In this document: one piece after another, positions 23,082 to 36,042 of the stretch | How positions within the stretch are numbered: the stretch's first letter is position 1 | Layout: the number at the start of each line of letters is the position of its first letter | DNA from: Entonaema liquescens | Lineage: Eukaryota; Ascomycota; Sordariomycetes; Xylariales; Xylariaceae | Direction of reading: 5' to 3' | Assembly (NCBI GenBank): GCA_902805475.1 | Contig: CADCSX010000001.1 | Coordinates: 682,001-746,000 of the forward strand | Length of the DNA stretch: 64,000 nucleotides | Notes under the pieces: model-generated | The model's input: the letters and a program-made list of their open reading frames with translations, nothing else | The model's database searches: none | Told to the model about the DNA's origin: nothing | Translations under genes and position numbers: made by a program

Positions 23082-24995
23082 ATGTCTGCTAGCAATGACT
23101 CATCTACCACACCCAGCCTTTCCGAAAGCCTTTCTCAAAGAAATGACTCCCAGATAAGCGAAGCCGAGCCCGGAGAATCACATACTCGGAACGCCACCTC
23201 AGAGAGCCCTATTCATCCGGACCACACTACCGAATCCTCCGACCAACAATACCCGACACATGCGACCGATAGAACTCCCGTGGAGGGTAATGAAGAGGTG
23301 GTAGCAGTCGAGATGAATAGCCACGAGTCTAGTCAGGCTGGAGCGGCAACACAACAGGTCAATGGGACGTTGGAACATGATGTGAATTCAAGTGGTTCAG
23401 ATACGGAAGATAATACAGACAATGCATCAATGCTTGTGCAGAACCCAAGCTCCAATTCGCAGTCGCTGGAAACCAACGCGACCATCTCAGAACAACCGGG
23501 ATTGACGCCGCTGTCAGCGCGACGTGCAGTCCGAGTTACCAATGCGCAAGAGGAGGGCATTACTCTCAGGGAGGCCCTAAACCAGACAACCGAGTCGCAT
23601 GGTAGATTATCTATCAGAGACCCGATACAGACTCGACCGAGACCCGACACAAGCTCCACGATAGCTAGACGCACGAACCAAAATCCAACCGCGCCGTTAG
23701 TGGTTCCAAGCGAGACCCGGAGGCCCTCATCAGGCTTAAATCCGATAGCACCAGAATTCTCTCCACGGCCAGAGAGGTCTTCGCATGAGCTTACCCTTCC
23801 TAGATGGCAACCGGATAGCGAAGTCACTATCTGCCCAATATGCCGTACGCAGTTCAGCTTTTTTGTTAGGAAACATCATTGCCGGTGAGTTTTTGTTTTC
23901 CGTAACTATGCCTGGCAAAGCCGGTCAAGAAAACTAATGAGGGGAAAAGAAAATGTGGAAGAGTAGTATGCAACGCATGCTCCCCACATAGGATTACTAT
24001 ACCGCATCAGTATATTGTACGACCCTCCGGTGAAAGGTCCTTTCAGCGGTATTCGTTCCTCGGGGACGAGGGTGGTATCGCCGATTTCACCGCGCTCGGA
24101 GGCGGCGAACAGGTCCGACTCTGTAACCCCTGCGTGCCGGACCCGAATACTACACCACCCCAAACCCAGCACTCGGCGAACCAATTTTCGCCGAGATCGA
24201 CACACTATCGGTCCCAGAGCAGTTCTAGCAATAACTACAATGGCGACGGTAATTTCAACCGGGCCCCCCAGTACTTGGTATTGCCTTCACCTCACGATGC
24301 TTACCCTAGGAGTCGAAGCGTCACCGTGGTTCGTTTTTCTATTCTCTTTTACAAAGTAGCCTCTGCTAATATCCCCGTAGAATTCCAGAGCAGGTCCTTC
24401 CAGGGCCTCAAACGGATCTTACTTCCCGCCTCAGAACAGAATTATTACCGGAACCCCACCGGCGTACTATCCGCACCCGCAGCTAGTTCACCCGCGATAT
24501 CGTCGTACTTCACTTTTGGGGCACCATTTCTCTGGCGCTTCTTTCATGGAGATTGCGAATGGCTCTTCGTCATCGTCATCCTCGGCGGCCATGGTCAATC
24601 GGCCATTACCGCCCGCGCCACAGATCCCCGAAGAGGACGAGTGTCCCATATGCCACCGCGAGCTACCCTCAAGAGAGCTTGCTAATTTTGAAGCTCTTCG
24701 AGAATCGCACATCGAGTCGTGTATTACAGCACATAGTTCGTATAATCCCAATCCCGACGCGTCTGGCAGGTCAAGTCAGGTCGCTCGCAGGACAGGCATG
24801 TTTCCATACTTGGCCACGGAGAAGGACTGCGTAGATTCCGCAGAATGCACCATTTGCCTCGAAGAGTTCGAGGTTGGTGTTCCTATGGCACGTTTGGAGT
24901 GTCTATGCCGTTTCCATCGAGCTTGCATCACCGCATGGTTTGTCGATCACCCTGGGCGATGTCCTGTTCATCAACACGACAGTCTCGGTTATTGA
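23082..24995 (+). CDS. FYVE and RING finger protein, Pib1-like E3 ubiquitin ligase
   Basis: Exons 23082-23884, 23950-24328 and 24381-24995 encode 598 residues. Intron 1 (65 bp, GTGAGT...ACTAAT...AAAAG) splits the FYVE motif between RKHHCR and KCGRVVC; intron 2 (52 bp, GTTCGT...GCTAAT...CGTAG) restores the downstream frame. Residues 1-240 are Ser/Thr/Glu-rich and disordered-looking. The FYVE finger has W242xxD, C251/C254, RKHHCR at 263-268, C270, C275/C278, then, after a ~45-residue insertion, C326/C329. This module binds phosphatidylinositol 3-phosphate on endosomes. A second Cys/His cluster (ECPICHRELP ... HIESCI) precedes a C-terminal RING: C550, C553, C568/C570, H573, C576, C588 and H591 in CPVHQ. 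The FYVE-plus-RING order matches yeast Pib1, an endosomal and vacuolar E3 ligase. The exact donor of intron 2 (24326 or 24329) is uncertain; both keep frame. Confidence 0.9.
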
Positions 24996-25900
24996 TCGAA
25001 TACCGTCTCAATGTTGTTAAACAGCTTGCATGTCTCTACTTACTTGACTTCTCAGCATAGAGTTCATATAGTCTTGCCCTGTTGCATCTGTATCAATTTC
25101 AAATTCTGTGGGAGGGCTTAACCTAGGTATAAGCCCGGCAGGGGGCCAAGCGTTGGTAGCACTGTTGAACACTCATTCTAATCTGCATTTCTCTCATGGT
25201 TAGCGGGAGGAACCCTTCTTTTTCCCCGGATGCATGTGGCTCCTACGTCACTATACAAGTACGGAGTATGGCGCAGGGGTCTCATCTTCTTAGCGCTTGG
25301 ATATAGACTTATACCACTCTGTTTTCACCTCTCCAAGCCAACCTTAAGGGACGTTTGTCTCCGGCTTACATACATAAGTGCTCGGTGACGTGGTAAGATG
25401 AGTAACAGAAACACTCGTAGCCTACTACCAATGATAGTAGGCAATTAGCCTCTTAACGTCGTACCACTATGATTCAACTATATGCTGCTGTCCGTCGCCG
25501 TCTAGTTTAGGGTCGCCAGGAACTGAGCTATCAGCTGCAGCTTGCAGGGATGGGTGTTAGCCTCGTCGACCTTTGGGGCCTTTTCACCGACTTTCGTGAC
25601 AGGAAATGGGCTTAAAGTAGTTTGCATGGCGGTTTTTGAGGGGGCCCCCACATTGGTCCTGTTTAGTCTAGTGTTGGCGCCGGCGATCGAGATTTCCCCA
25701 TCCTGTCAGCCTGTCTTGCTTTTTGGGGATGTCTGTCATTTCTCCCTTCCCCCACACGTAAAACGCACGCCGGGGGCTTATTAGTTCGTCTTGGTACCTC
25801 AAAACCCTAGGGGACCTGTCACAAAACACGGACGCTACGCTACTGGTAAGCCTCACTTGCTTGCTGTTTTTCGACTTGGAATGACGTATGTCGCACGCGC

Positions 25901-25928
25901 TAAAGGGGGAGGGAGGGAGGGAGGGAGG
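25901..25928. repeat. GGGA microsatellite
   Basis: Run of GGGA/GGAG units, about six copies, in the GC-rich gene-free region. Confidence 0.8.
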
Positions 25929-26138
25929 CGGGAACCCCTGATTTTGACTTCTGCTGGTTTCCCCTTATGCCGAGGTGAGCTATCATGTATTGTATTTTTT
26001 GGTCCCTGGATTGGAGTGGCGAACGGGGGAATTGGCAGGCAGGCCGGCGGGTTTGGCTGCATATGTATGGATGTGCCTGCGACTAAATCAGGGGAAGCGG
26101 TACCTGACGTCGTCTCACGGGGTTGGAGGGGTGTGAGT

Positions 26139-26155
26139 TGTTGTTGTTGTTGTTG
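26139..26155. repeat. GTT microsatellite
   Basis: About five to six uninterrupted GTT units. Confidence 0.8.
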
Positions 26156-29100
26156 TGTGCTACACCCTTGTCACCGAGGACGCGGATAAATGCCGTAGTT
26201 GGGGTTCTGCGAATGTAGAGGTAGGTATACATGCACGCGTACGTACGTAACGGTACTGTGCCCGGATTTGAGGGGAAGATAGGGCCAATGGGAGGATATT
26301 CGAGAAGAAGCGACTAATCGGAAGGCTTGGCCGGTTTCGATATGTAGGTATGTATGTAGGTGTGATGCAGGTCGGGGTTGCTCCGGCCGGTCGTCCGGAC
26401 TCGGGGGCATCGGCTGGTCCCGAGAACTCCGTCATGATATTGGTCACGGGTTCCGGGCTCCGCACGTGGCATTCGTTTATTTGGGTCCTGGGCCTAATCG
26501 ACTTATGTTCGCCTAATAGCCTAACTTGCGACGGGAAAAGATCCGTGGCGGAACAGGGAAATGCTATTCGATGGTGTTCACGTGAACTTGGGGACTGAGT
26601 TGTTCAATATTTGATATTAGTAGTGGTGCACGCATAACTGACATTGTTGTTCTCATATTATTAACCCCAGTTTAACTTTCCAAGCATAACATGTCTACGG
26701 TACGGCAATGATAGGATGCGGAATTCATAAATCATCCGTTGCTTTATTAGTAATTATGTCATTTGGTTATTTGATGCTAAGCAACGTTTCTAATGATCTT
26801 GGGACTACAACCGGTTTGACTTGCCGCGTAAGGTCTCTTAAGAGTTTTGTCTCTCGTCGCAAGGTCTTATCCTTATGTTAGCTTCTATCAAAGCGGATAA
26901 GACTGTCCCTAAATGCTGCCAACTTCCCGACGTTCTAGGGTCTTAGCATGCTGATCAGAGTATGGTGACTGATTCTTGCTATGCATTCCACTACAACCAT
27001 GCTGAGACCTTGTCTCTAACTAGGTGGTCCTGGATATAGAATGATGTAATTAGCTCTTGGCTCAGGATCCGTCGATAGGCTAACAAGGATGCAAAAGCTT
27101 AAAAAAACACATTTATAGTACTCCTACAAGATCCTAATAGAAAAGCCACAGCTCATGTCAGCATAGTGAGGATATCATAAATGTTGGAAGTTAATATAAA
27201 CAACCAGGCAGTTAACTCCTTGATTCTTATAGGGTTAGCTGTAAGCAGTGGTTATCTATAATAGTTATAGTGGCATTCTCTATAAGAATAAATGTAATCC
27301 AAGACATCTAGTCAGAATGGCATACATAGCTTTCTGCTGTGCTTATTATGCTTATATACATTTCCTTTTAAGACACCTCAAACAGGAATACTTCGCGAAT
27401 TTCCATGCATGAGGCTCTTGTGATTCGCCCCAATATAGTATCCATATCGGGACTTGGCCGTTACCCGGACACGCGTTAACGCACCTTGTAGGCATGCATG
27501 TCTTGCTTATCGTACCTCTACGGATGCTCGTCGACCAGTACCACAACCCCGGAGCCCAACCGCATCTAACCGATGGCTGCGTGCCGCTCAGCTTCTGCGA
27601 GCCGAAATGCAGTACATAGGAGCAGTTTCAGGTGAGGTAACCAACTTGGTTTACTCATTAGGCAGGTACCTGATTAGACGGGTGCGATATTGAATATAGG
27701 TTCAAGCTAGAGGAATAGCCAAGCCAAAGGATCGCGAAGGGCGACAAATGAGCGGGAGGATAGAGCTTATATTGTTGCATCGACCAATGACGAGGTGGAC
27801 TGTTGCATAGTATCGCCCAACAACGAATTGCGGAACTCGGCAAACTTTCGCTTTGATACAGCCCATTCCGAGATAACTAAGAGCGAAGCGGAAGCGGTGA
27901 AAATTACCATTCGTTTTTCTCGCCGTCCCCCATCCATCCATACGTGCAGTCATCCCACGTGCCGCTACGACGTGCCGCGGGCGAAAAAGGAAAAAAAGAA
28001 CCTGCAAGGATCAATCAGGATGACAGGCACCCCCACTGAAAACCGGTGAGACTTCATCCCAGGAATATACAAATCTCCTGTCCAACATCCCACTATGGCG
28101 TAGGCCGGACACGGTACACAGAGAAGGGAGAACAAAGCACCAGATCGGCAAACAAGATACCGTCGCTCAGCAGAAAGTCTACTTTCTTTATAGTTCACGC
28201 GTACTGTATGCAAAGTAGACGAACAAGAAAGGGGGAAACATTGTATCTGGGGTACGTAGGCGCATATACATACATACTAACCCCCTTGCCTCATTCGCCC
28301 AAGCTAAGTAAAAAATGCCTGCTAGACAAGGATAGGGTGCGCCAATTGCGTCAACGTAGAATAAAGGACGATGACTAACAGCCACGCTTCTACAACACAT
28401 GGCAAATTCTCTACGGAAAGACTCAGATGACGGAGTGGACCAGTTTGGACTGCGAGAAAACAAAAATAAAGCTCATGGGATTTTTGAAAAAGCGATAGAA
28501 GGCCCAAAGGACCCCGGTCCAGAAGTCAACTGGGCACATGCGAAAATGCTAACCCGTCCCAATCCTCCCCCCGATAAATAAAAAAGCTACATCTCGTTCC
28601 CCGACCTAAGAGCCCTCGTCAACTAACCGAAGCTCTTCGTGGGGGCGAGGCTTCTTTCTATAGGTCCCGACGTAAACGAGAGCGAGAGAAGGGGGAGATA
28701 GAGAGAGGAGGACCAGGCGGGCGCGACAGGGGAAGTGCCAGAGGGGTCGTGACGATCATCTTTTCGCTTGGGCGTCGCTCGCAAAGTGTGGTTACACAGA
28801 TAAGGGATCTTCGCGCTTCGACTCGCTCGGGCGTTGGGCTTGATGGGAATCTGGATTTTCCCATGAGATTAAATCCATGGTCCAGAGCTTTTCCATTTTC
28901 TTCTTCCGTCGCCCTCCACCTCCAATAGACCGGGCTCGTGTATATATGATATATATATACGTATCCATGCTTTATAACGCGCCTGAATGAAAAAAAAATA
29001 ATTATAGTAACGAATGAATAAATGATTGAATAAATGGTCCAGTTCGAACGAACGTCGCAACGCCGACCTTGCCGCCGTTCTTTTTAAGTTTCTCGAATTT

Positions 29101-30387
29101 TTTTCGGCCGGTACAATGGTTCCCGATGCTGAATAAGGTGTGTTCGCTCGAAGTAGTCAGATCTCCGTCTGTACCCCTATTTCGACCGGCCGACGGCACC
29201 ACCAACTTCCCCCCGGTTCTTGTTTACACCGCATGCGAAAAAATACCCATACGGCCAACCCCATCTTTCACTCCAATCCAACTGTCCCGTGTCCCCCATG
29301 GGAATCACAACATCTGCATTATCGAACCGCCCAATACGACAACCATGTTGTAGGTCTTCCCCTCGGTCGCACCCGTAGCAACGTTAACGCCTCCGCCAAT
29401 CATGTTGTATCCGGCGTGGCGCGTTATCAATCTTCATGATTGATTGATAAAAGACGTATCGCATTGCTGACGTCTCCCGCGAAGAGGGAGGGTGAGCCGT
29501 CAGTGAAGGAGCCAAGCTGGAAGATTGCTTCCTGTCGCCTGACCGGAATCGACGTCTCACTTAACGCTACCTTCCGACGACTCGCACCTGCTTGTCGGCA
29601 GCAGATACAGCGCAGACGGGGACTAAAAAAGCATCCCTAGCCATACGTCAGCTTCCTAGCATCGCGAACCAGGTAACAGACGAATGAGTAGGCACGGCTG
29701 AGGGATCCGGAACGAGTGAGACATAAGGGCCCGCTGACAGCCAGGCCATAGTATACTAATCGTCACCAGCGAGAAATCCAGAGTAACAGTCGAATGAACG
29801 GGTAGGCTCTATTCGCGAATCATTGTGCTCGAACCAAGCTATGTTCCCAATGACGAGCAACGCCTACGTACATGTTGCCAACGAGGTCAATCGCCTCCGG
29901 TTGACTTGCCGAAATCAAATCGTTATTGCAAACGCCGTTTGTGATGCCAAATTCCGTTCAACCCACCCCCTGATCCAATGGTAGTCCTGATGCTGATGTA
30001 AGTCATGAGAAACGGCAGTGGTATATAAGCTCTTTTTCAACACCGGATTCCCCGTCTTGGTATAAAAATCACAGTACAACTCGTCACCCCCAAATACGTA
30101 GCACTGTTAAAACACACTCAGAATCGAAGTCTCCCGAATTAGCCGGGCAGACCGTCCCACTGAGAAGAACTACTAAAATCCAGAAGCGACGAGCGGCCAC
30201 CGAGCAAATTTCGTCAGTATATGTATTGTATAAATCCGGTCAGTCCCGGTAAGTTTCGAATCTCGGTGCCAGTAGCGATCTAAAGTCGCGAAATCGGTAT
30301 GGGTATCATAGGCGCCACTGTCGCGATTACGGCGGCCATTGTTTGTCCAGCCTCCCTCCTCTCCACTACAACTCCGTAGGCAGCGGC

Positions 30388-30886
30388 TTACTTCCTGCCT
30401 CGGTTGGTAGATGTAATTTTGCTCGTACTCATTAGATCGCCAATATATTTCTGCAAAAATTTGTTATGACTGTCAAGCTTGTCGTGTTCTTCCTTGACTG
30501 CCTCTATTCGGTTGAAGATCATTAAGAGAGAATCCTGAAGCGCCCTCGCGTGTCTATAATACGGTCAGCCTCAACCTCGTTAGTCTTATCGAATGCGAAA
30601 CTCACTTATGTAGCTCTTCCCTAGCCTCGCGTCCCATAACCTCAATATCCTCGCTCGTTCTTCGTGGGCTCATCGCCCTGACATCATCCGGCTCAAGGTC
30701 CGGTTCTAACGGGCCCACTTGAGAAGAATCTCGAGGAACTATAAGAGTACCGCTGCTCTTGCGATTAGGCAATCGCGGTCGAATAGGAACAGGGCTATGA
30801 ATTTCATGGGTTTCTGCGGAAGATGAAGACGATGAATCCGATCGCTCGGGGGGATTGGGTTTCGTATTTGTGGGTTCACTACTCAT
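30388..30886 (-). CDS. Short coiled-coil protein, SCOC/Slo1 family
   Basis: Two exons, 30886-30606 and 30553-30388, encode 148 residues; the 52-bp intron is GTGAGT...ACTAAC...TATAG and joins ...EELHK to HARALQDSLLMI in frame. Residues 1-80 are Ser/Pro-rich and probably disordered. The C-terminal ~55 residues are a heptad-patterned coiled coil, LQDSLLMIFNRIEAVKEEHD then NKFLQKYIGDLMSTS, which matches the SCOCO family signature (LQxxxLxLxxRVxxVKEEN...LxxYIxNLM). In animals SCOC, and in yeast Slo1, are small Golgi-associated partners of Arl1/Arl3 GTPases; a Golgi or trafficking role is inferred from that. The family is usually 80-150 residues, so the length fits. The second exon was found by reading past the short first frame. 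Confidence 0.88.
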
Positions 30887-33445
30887 CGTGAACGCGTTGC
30901 GTATGTATTTATATATATGTGTGTAATCCTACTGCTGGTCCAGACCGTCGAAGAGGTGGTTTTTTTTGCCGAAATAAAAGTATTAAATTTTTTGGTGCAA
31001 GCGAACGACGTGATGCCCGCGGTATTAGAATGGATTAAAAGTTTTTAGCAGGGTGCTGTGAAGGTTTTACGCCCGTATCCTCCCGTCACCCAAGCTTCCG
31101 AGAGATCGCCACCATTCAGTATAGACGGTAGGTTGCCGTGATGTCCGGGGCGGGTAGAATATAGTTGCGTAGGCGTAAGTATGTCCGTGGTGCGACGGGC
31201 CTGAGGCGCAGGTAACGAGAGAAAGATGCGCGAGAGGCTGTCTTGGCTAATTCCTGCAAGAAGGATACATCGGCTCTTTTTCTATAATTTCTTCGTGTGA
31301 GGGTGTGGGTTGTATAAGTCGGTCAGGCTACGGGTAGTGGAAAAGAGAAAGGGTGGGCTTTGGGTAATAAGGGAGGAGAAGCAGGAAGAGGTCGAACGGG
31401 CCTGGTCTTGCGAATCGGGGATGAGCGGGGGGGACCAATTCGACATAGGGTTGAAGTGATCGCCAGTCTAAAGCTCAGGACTTGGACGGGGGTGCCGCAG
31501 GTGTTTTGGGGGTGACAGGGTGAGCGTGGTTGGGTTTTGCGCTGGCCGAGTATGGGAGAGTTTGTGTGGTCAGTCAGCTCGTGGGTCGTTTTGTCGATCG
31601 GTACAAAATTGTTCAAAGGACGGCAGAACGACGTTTTTGTTTAGGCCTCTGATGTGACAGAGAATTACGGCACGGCACAGGGACGTGGGCGAGTGACATA
31701 GTCACAGTAAACCTAGCACGGTATTAGCCGAGTGGGTACATTATCCACTTTGCTTGTTTGTCATGTACCTGCCTTACCAGCTTACCAAGGCGTAACCCGA
31801 GTGTACGTACCGACTAGTTTTTTTTTTTTCCTTTTACCTTTTTGTACACCTGCTTTTGGGATGTACCTCTGTAAGGTAAGGTTTCTTTCTTCCATGTCTC
31901 CATGCTCCATGTCTCGTACCTACGTAGTGTACCTACGTTGATGTATCTACCTGCAGACATACAGGTTGCGTTCTTTGATGTATCCACATAGGTAACGCAT
32001 CAACTAGGTAAAGCCTCTTTCTAGTAAAGACCTTCGACTATGTAATAATGAATGGGAGACTTTTTAATACACGTACATACATAAATACCTACTACCTACA
32101 TACACTTAAGAACCCATCTATGTCATTTACAAGCAACGTCGGAAAGGCCTCACAATTATATATATATATAAAAACATATCTAGGCAATCCCAAAGTCCGG
32201 AAACACATGCATAAGGGTGTAAGAGAGGTAGTATCAATAAGGATGTGTCCGTCTAAGCCTTAAGACGGTTCTTTACTATTCTATCGTATCCATCCGGTGG
32301 ATGTCTTCGTAATGCAAAATACTCGTTATTTATTAGTCTCCTTCTAGCATGATTTCAAGTTATTATTATTGAGGCCCGTGTATAAGCCACGAACAAGCTC
32401 AAGCTTTCAAGCTCATCCAATCCACCTGTCCTAAATCTGAGGAGGCTCCTCCGATCCGAAAATTTCTGATAGATTCTATTTATGCCTCTTTACCCTTTAC
32501 AGAGATCCAAACCTGAAACATGACAGCGGCGGTAGGAGGACGAACCGTATCAGGGAAAACAGGAGAAACATTCAATTATATTCCTCGTTACTAATAGTGC
32601 CGAGCTGCTGCTACACTATGTAAACAGCTAAAATAAAAGGGTTCCTGTAGGGGAGAATCACTGAAGTACACCCACATAGAGAAGAATATCCTAGTCGCGC
32701 GGATCGTCCTCGGCTTGTGCGACTCCAACAGACCGCTCATGATTGGGAGACGTTGATAAGAAGTGGCCCTAGGAATGGAGAACGAACAGGCGTGGTAACG
32801 AGGAATGGGATTGCTACTGGATTCCTCTCGGGCTTGGCTAGAGGCAATTTGACCAATAACCGCCCTCAAATTCGTGGGCCGGCAAGAGAAGTTTATGGAG
32901 CACGGCAATCTTAGGCCGTTTCTAAGGGGTTCCTGTGATGAGCAACTGATCTTAAAAGCCTGCTTCACGAATACGTTTTCAGTAAGTGATAAGCAAAAGG
33001 GCTCCGTTTAACGGCCCATTATGATGCTTACGAGATTTTCACAATCTGGCGGTCGGAACAGGACCCGAACTGCTTGGTACCGGATTATGCTTGTCTCTGA
33101 TAAAACTTCACCGTGGGTTGGTGTTAGTGTTGGTGGCATACCTCACGATGAACACGTCTCTCAAGAGATCATTGCATCCAAACGACGAAAAGTGAGCTGT
33201 CCAAGACGGTCCCCCTCATGCGCGTCAAATAAAAAGAGGCATTTTGGTTAAGGATGTTTAAAGGGTAAGAACCCGAGTCGGAGGGCCGGCAGAGAGCGTA
33301 ACTGGCCTATCATATTCCTTGGCGCAGATTAAAGTTGTTCTTTCCGCTGCTGCAGGGCGCCAATTTCAGAGTGATGTGAGAAGGACCCCTAAAAATTGTG
33401 TGTTCCTTCCTTCGGATTTTACAGGATGCAATGCAGGTTAGGCAA

Positions 33446-33492
33446 AATACCAAATACCTACCAAATACCAATACCAAATGCCAAATGCCATC
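33446..33492. repeat. CCAAATA/CCAAATG short tandem repeat
   Basis: About five imperfect 7-11-bp units of CAAATACC and CAAATGCC in tandem. Confidence 0.7.
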
Positions 33493-34211
33493 CGCCAAAA
33501 CCCCATAAAGGTGGCGGAAATACCACTTAACAAGAGCTAAACTTCGTCGCTTAACCATCCCAATTCTGTTCAATTGAACAAGGTATTCTCTTGCCTCGCT
33601 GTCAATTATTCCATTTCGCACTCCTTCACTCCTTCACTCCCTCATGATAATTATGATTTTAAACCCTTGGGTGAATGACCAAAATGAACATGACAACTTT
33701 AGAATGACAGATCAGGAAAGGCGAAACAAGAATATTCGAGACGACGCAGAGATGGCGTAATCGGTACGTCCTCGGGTCTTTTCCAGGCGATTCAATGGCC
33801 CCCTCGAGCTAGGGCAGGCCCCGGAAGATGACGATTTCGTAGACGGGAACAAGACTAGGTAGACCAGGTAGACCAGGCAGAGATATATCTGGGGCATTTC
33901 TGAGCTGAGGCAGAGGCGCAGGAGCTGGGCTTTTGCCTTTTGTACAGTTAAAGAGGCACAGTATAACCAATTCGGCAACAAGTACACACCACCTATCAAT
34001 CACACACCTAGGCCAGTACCCTAGGTACATCATGTACTGCGCAGCTGCGGTGATGCAGCATTTCCAAATCGGATGCGGGGCCTTTTCACGCCCTGGCGTG
34101 TGGTGTGAGATAACGCGGTGATGTCATTTCTAAGCAGATGTGTGGTACTATCTAACTCGTTGCCGCTTCAGCTTCAAGCAGCCAATACGTACCGAACAGG
34201 CGTCTAGCGCC

Positions 34212-34339
34212 CTTGAGTTGCTTGAGTTGCTTGAGTTGCTTGAGTTGCTTGAGTTGCTTGAGTTGCTTGAGTTGCTTGAGTTGCTTGAGTTGCTTGAGTT
34301 GCTTGAGTTGCTTGAGTTGCCTGAGTTGCCTGAGTTGTT
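34212..34339. repeat. 9-bp minisatellite, TTGAGTTGC x ~14
   Basis: Nearly perfect tandem 9-mers; the last two or three copies carry T-to-C changes. All six frames are open by repeat periodicity (poly Leu-Leu-Glu, Ser-Cys-Leu or Ser-Asn-Asn), so the overlapping open frames should not be taken as genes. Confidence 0.95.
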
Positions 34340-34719
34340 CTGCTTACCCGTTGCGTGAACCGTGGCTATTTCCGCAATCCGCAATAGAGGCCTACCTAAG
34401 AGGCAAGAGGCAAGAGGCGACAAAGCTGACAAGGCGACGCCATCTTGCTACGACTCTGCGAACTTCAAAACAGCCCGCTAGGATTTCTCATGGCAGAATA
34501 TGACGATCAAAATGTTAAGATCTACCCAAAATATCCCCCATGCACGCAGCCCTCCGTCTGATTAGGTACTCTGAACAGATTAACGAGACGTTTTCTGCAT
34601 GCCTTACCCACCGTCGAATCATTACCTTCATAGGAAGGTATATTAGCAAATCCTCATTTGAGCCAGGCTATTCACGGTAAAGTTCGTTACCAGTTCCTAT
34701 TGCCTGTCATCCTCTTCCT

Positions 34720-34757
34720 CGATTTAATTCGATTTAACTCGATTTAACTCGATTTAA
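34720..34757. repeat. 10-bp repeat, CGATTTAACT x ~4
   Basis: Four tandem units differing by a single base. Confidence 0.85.
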
Positions 34758-35750
34758 GAGCGATGCTGTTCCCCTGGTGCCTGTCCCTGTCGCGTTTTGG
34801 CAGTTATATCGACATTTTTTCATGTGGCTTGCTTGGCCGTGTCTATCGTGGTCGCGGTGACGACATGCGTACCAGCTTTTGTAAGAGGCTCACTGATCCT
34901 CACCGGGGACCCGCATAGGTATAAGCTGGTATAGGAAATGTATAGAGCTAATCCTATACATTCCCCCGCGATTAAACCCTCACAGGCTCACGGGCTCACG
35001 GGCTCACTATCAGCCACCGCGCCCCCAAGCCGGAGCACTTCTGAGACCCCTTAATCTCAAGCTTCTTTTTTAGAGCCTTTTCCCCCAGGTCTTCCCACCG
35101 AACCTCTTGGTTCTTAGTGCTTCGTCATATTTCGAAATCCCTTTGCGATCTCCTGCTGCTTGCCGCTGCTTATGCGTATGTGGTGGAACGGTAATGACAT
35201 CACCCTCACATTCACATTCCAACTCCCCCTTTTTGAGAGGGCTGTAGTAACCATTTCCCCTCATCAGAACGTTTCAATGTCATCCAGTCAAGCCTCCGTC
35301 GAAACTCATGTGAGATCCCTCTTTTGTTATGAGGTACGTATGATAGGTGCGTATACCTGTATCGTGCATTTTTATTATTTCTGACATGTAAGTCAAAACC
35401 AACGTTGTTAACCAACAATATCCAATAATGGGTTCCCGTAACAGCACTAATGGGAAGAATGATACTTCTTTTTTTATTTGGTTTTATACAAACCTTACGT
35501 AAATATGCTGTGTAATAAATGTTATATCTGATTAAGTCCTTCTACCACCTAATTGCAACCCGCCTTATGCACTTCCCAATGGCACCAATAGCACCACCAA
35601 TAGCACAAATAGCACCAACGGCTACACTGATGGCTACCTCCTATAACCCGCTACGCCCGCTATGCAATGCATACTGTGACTAAGGTAACGCCCGCTTTTT
35701 TTCTTCCGGTGTCCAAAATTTCGAAGGGCCGAATCCTGCACGTCTCACGT

Positions 35751-35780
35751 AACTTGGACAACTTGGACAACTTGGACAAC
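35751..35780. repeat. 9-bp repeat, AACTTGGAC x 3
   Basis: Three perfect tandem units. Confidence 0.85.
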
Positions 35781-36013
35781 GGCTATCAATTTCTTCCACA
35801 TATGCCAGTCCCACCCAGCAATTATATATTGTGGCCCTTTGTGTTATCCATCAACACGTAACACGGCTGCCCAAGTCTCACCCGGTTTCTAACTAACGAT
35901 TTAATGTTAATAGGGTAGAGCACTTGCTCCATATAGCAACCCACAACACGCAAGCGGCCTCCACTCCATGAGTTTCTATCAGAAAGTGTGTATCCCACAA
36001 CTGCATCACGGAC

Positions 36014-36042
36014 ACTATGAACGCTATGAACGCTATGAACGC
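36014..36042. repeat. 9-bp repeat, CTATGAACG x 3
   Basis: Three perfect tandem units plus a partial copy. Confidence 0.85.

Larger units (their letters stand above)
24996..30387. other. Gene-free stretch, partly GC-rich
   Basis: No gene supported. 25.5-26.6 kb is GC-rich, with open frames up to 132 codons on both strands that encode low-complexity products (Gly/Arg, poly-Cys from GTT repeats) and look spurious. 26.6-27.4 kb is AT-leaning. 27.4-30.3 kb carries only short overlapping frames without motifs. Confidence 0.5.

Noticed and set aside
25791..26189. 132-codon plus-strand open frame
   Set aside because: Gly/Arg-rich and poly-Cys from GGGA and GTT microsatellites, with equally open frames on the opposite strand.
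34140..34503. Three overlapping open frames of 72-96 codons (Leu-Glu, Ser-Cys and Ser-Asn repeats)
   Set aside because: They are read-throughs of the 9-bp minisatellite, open in several frames at once because the unit has no stop.
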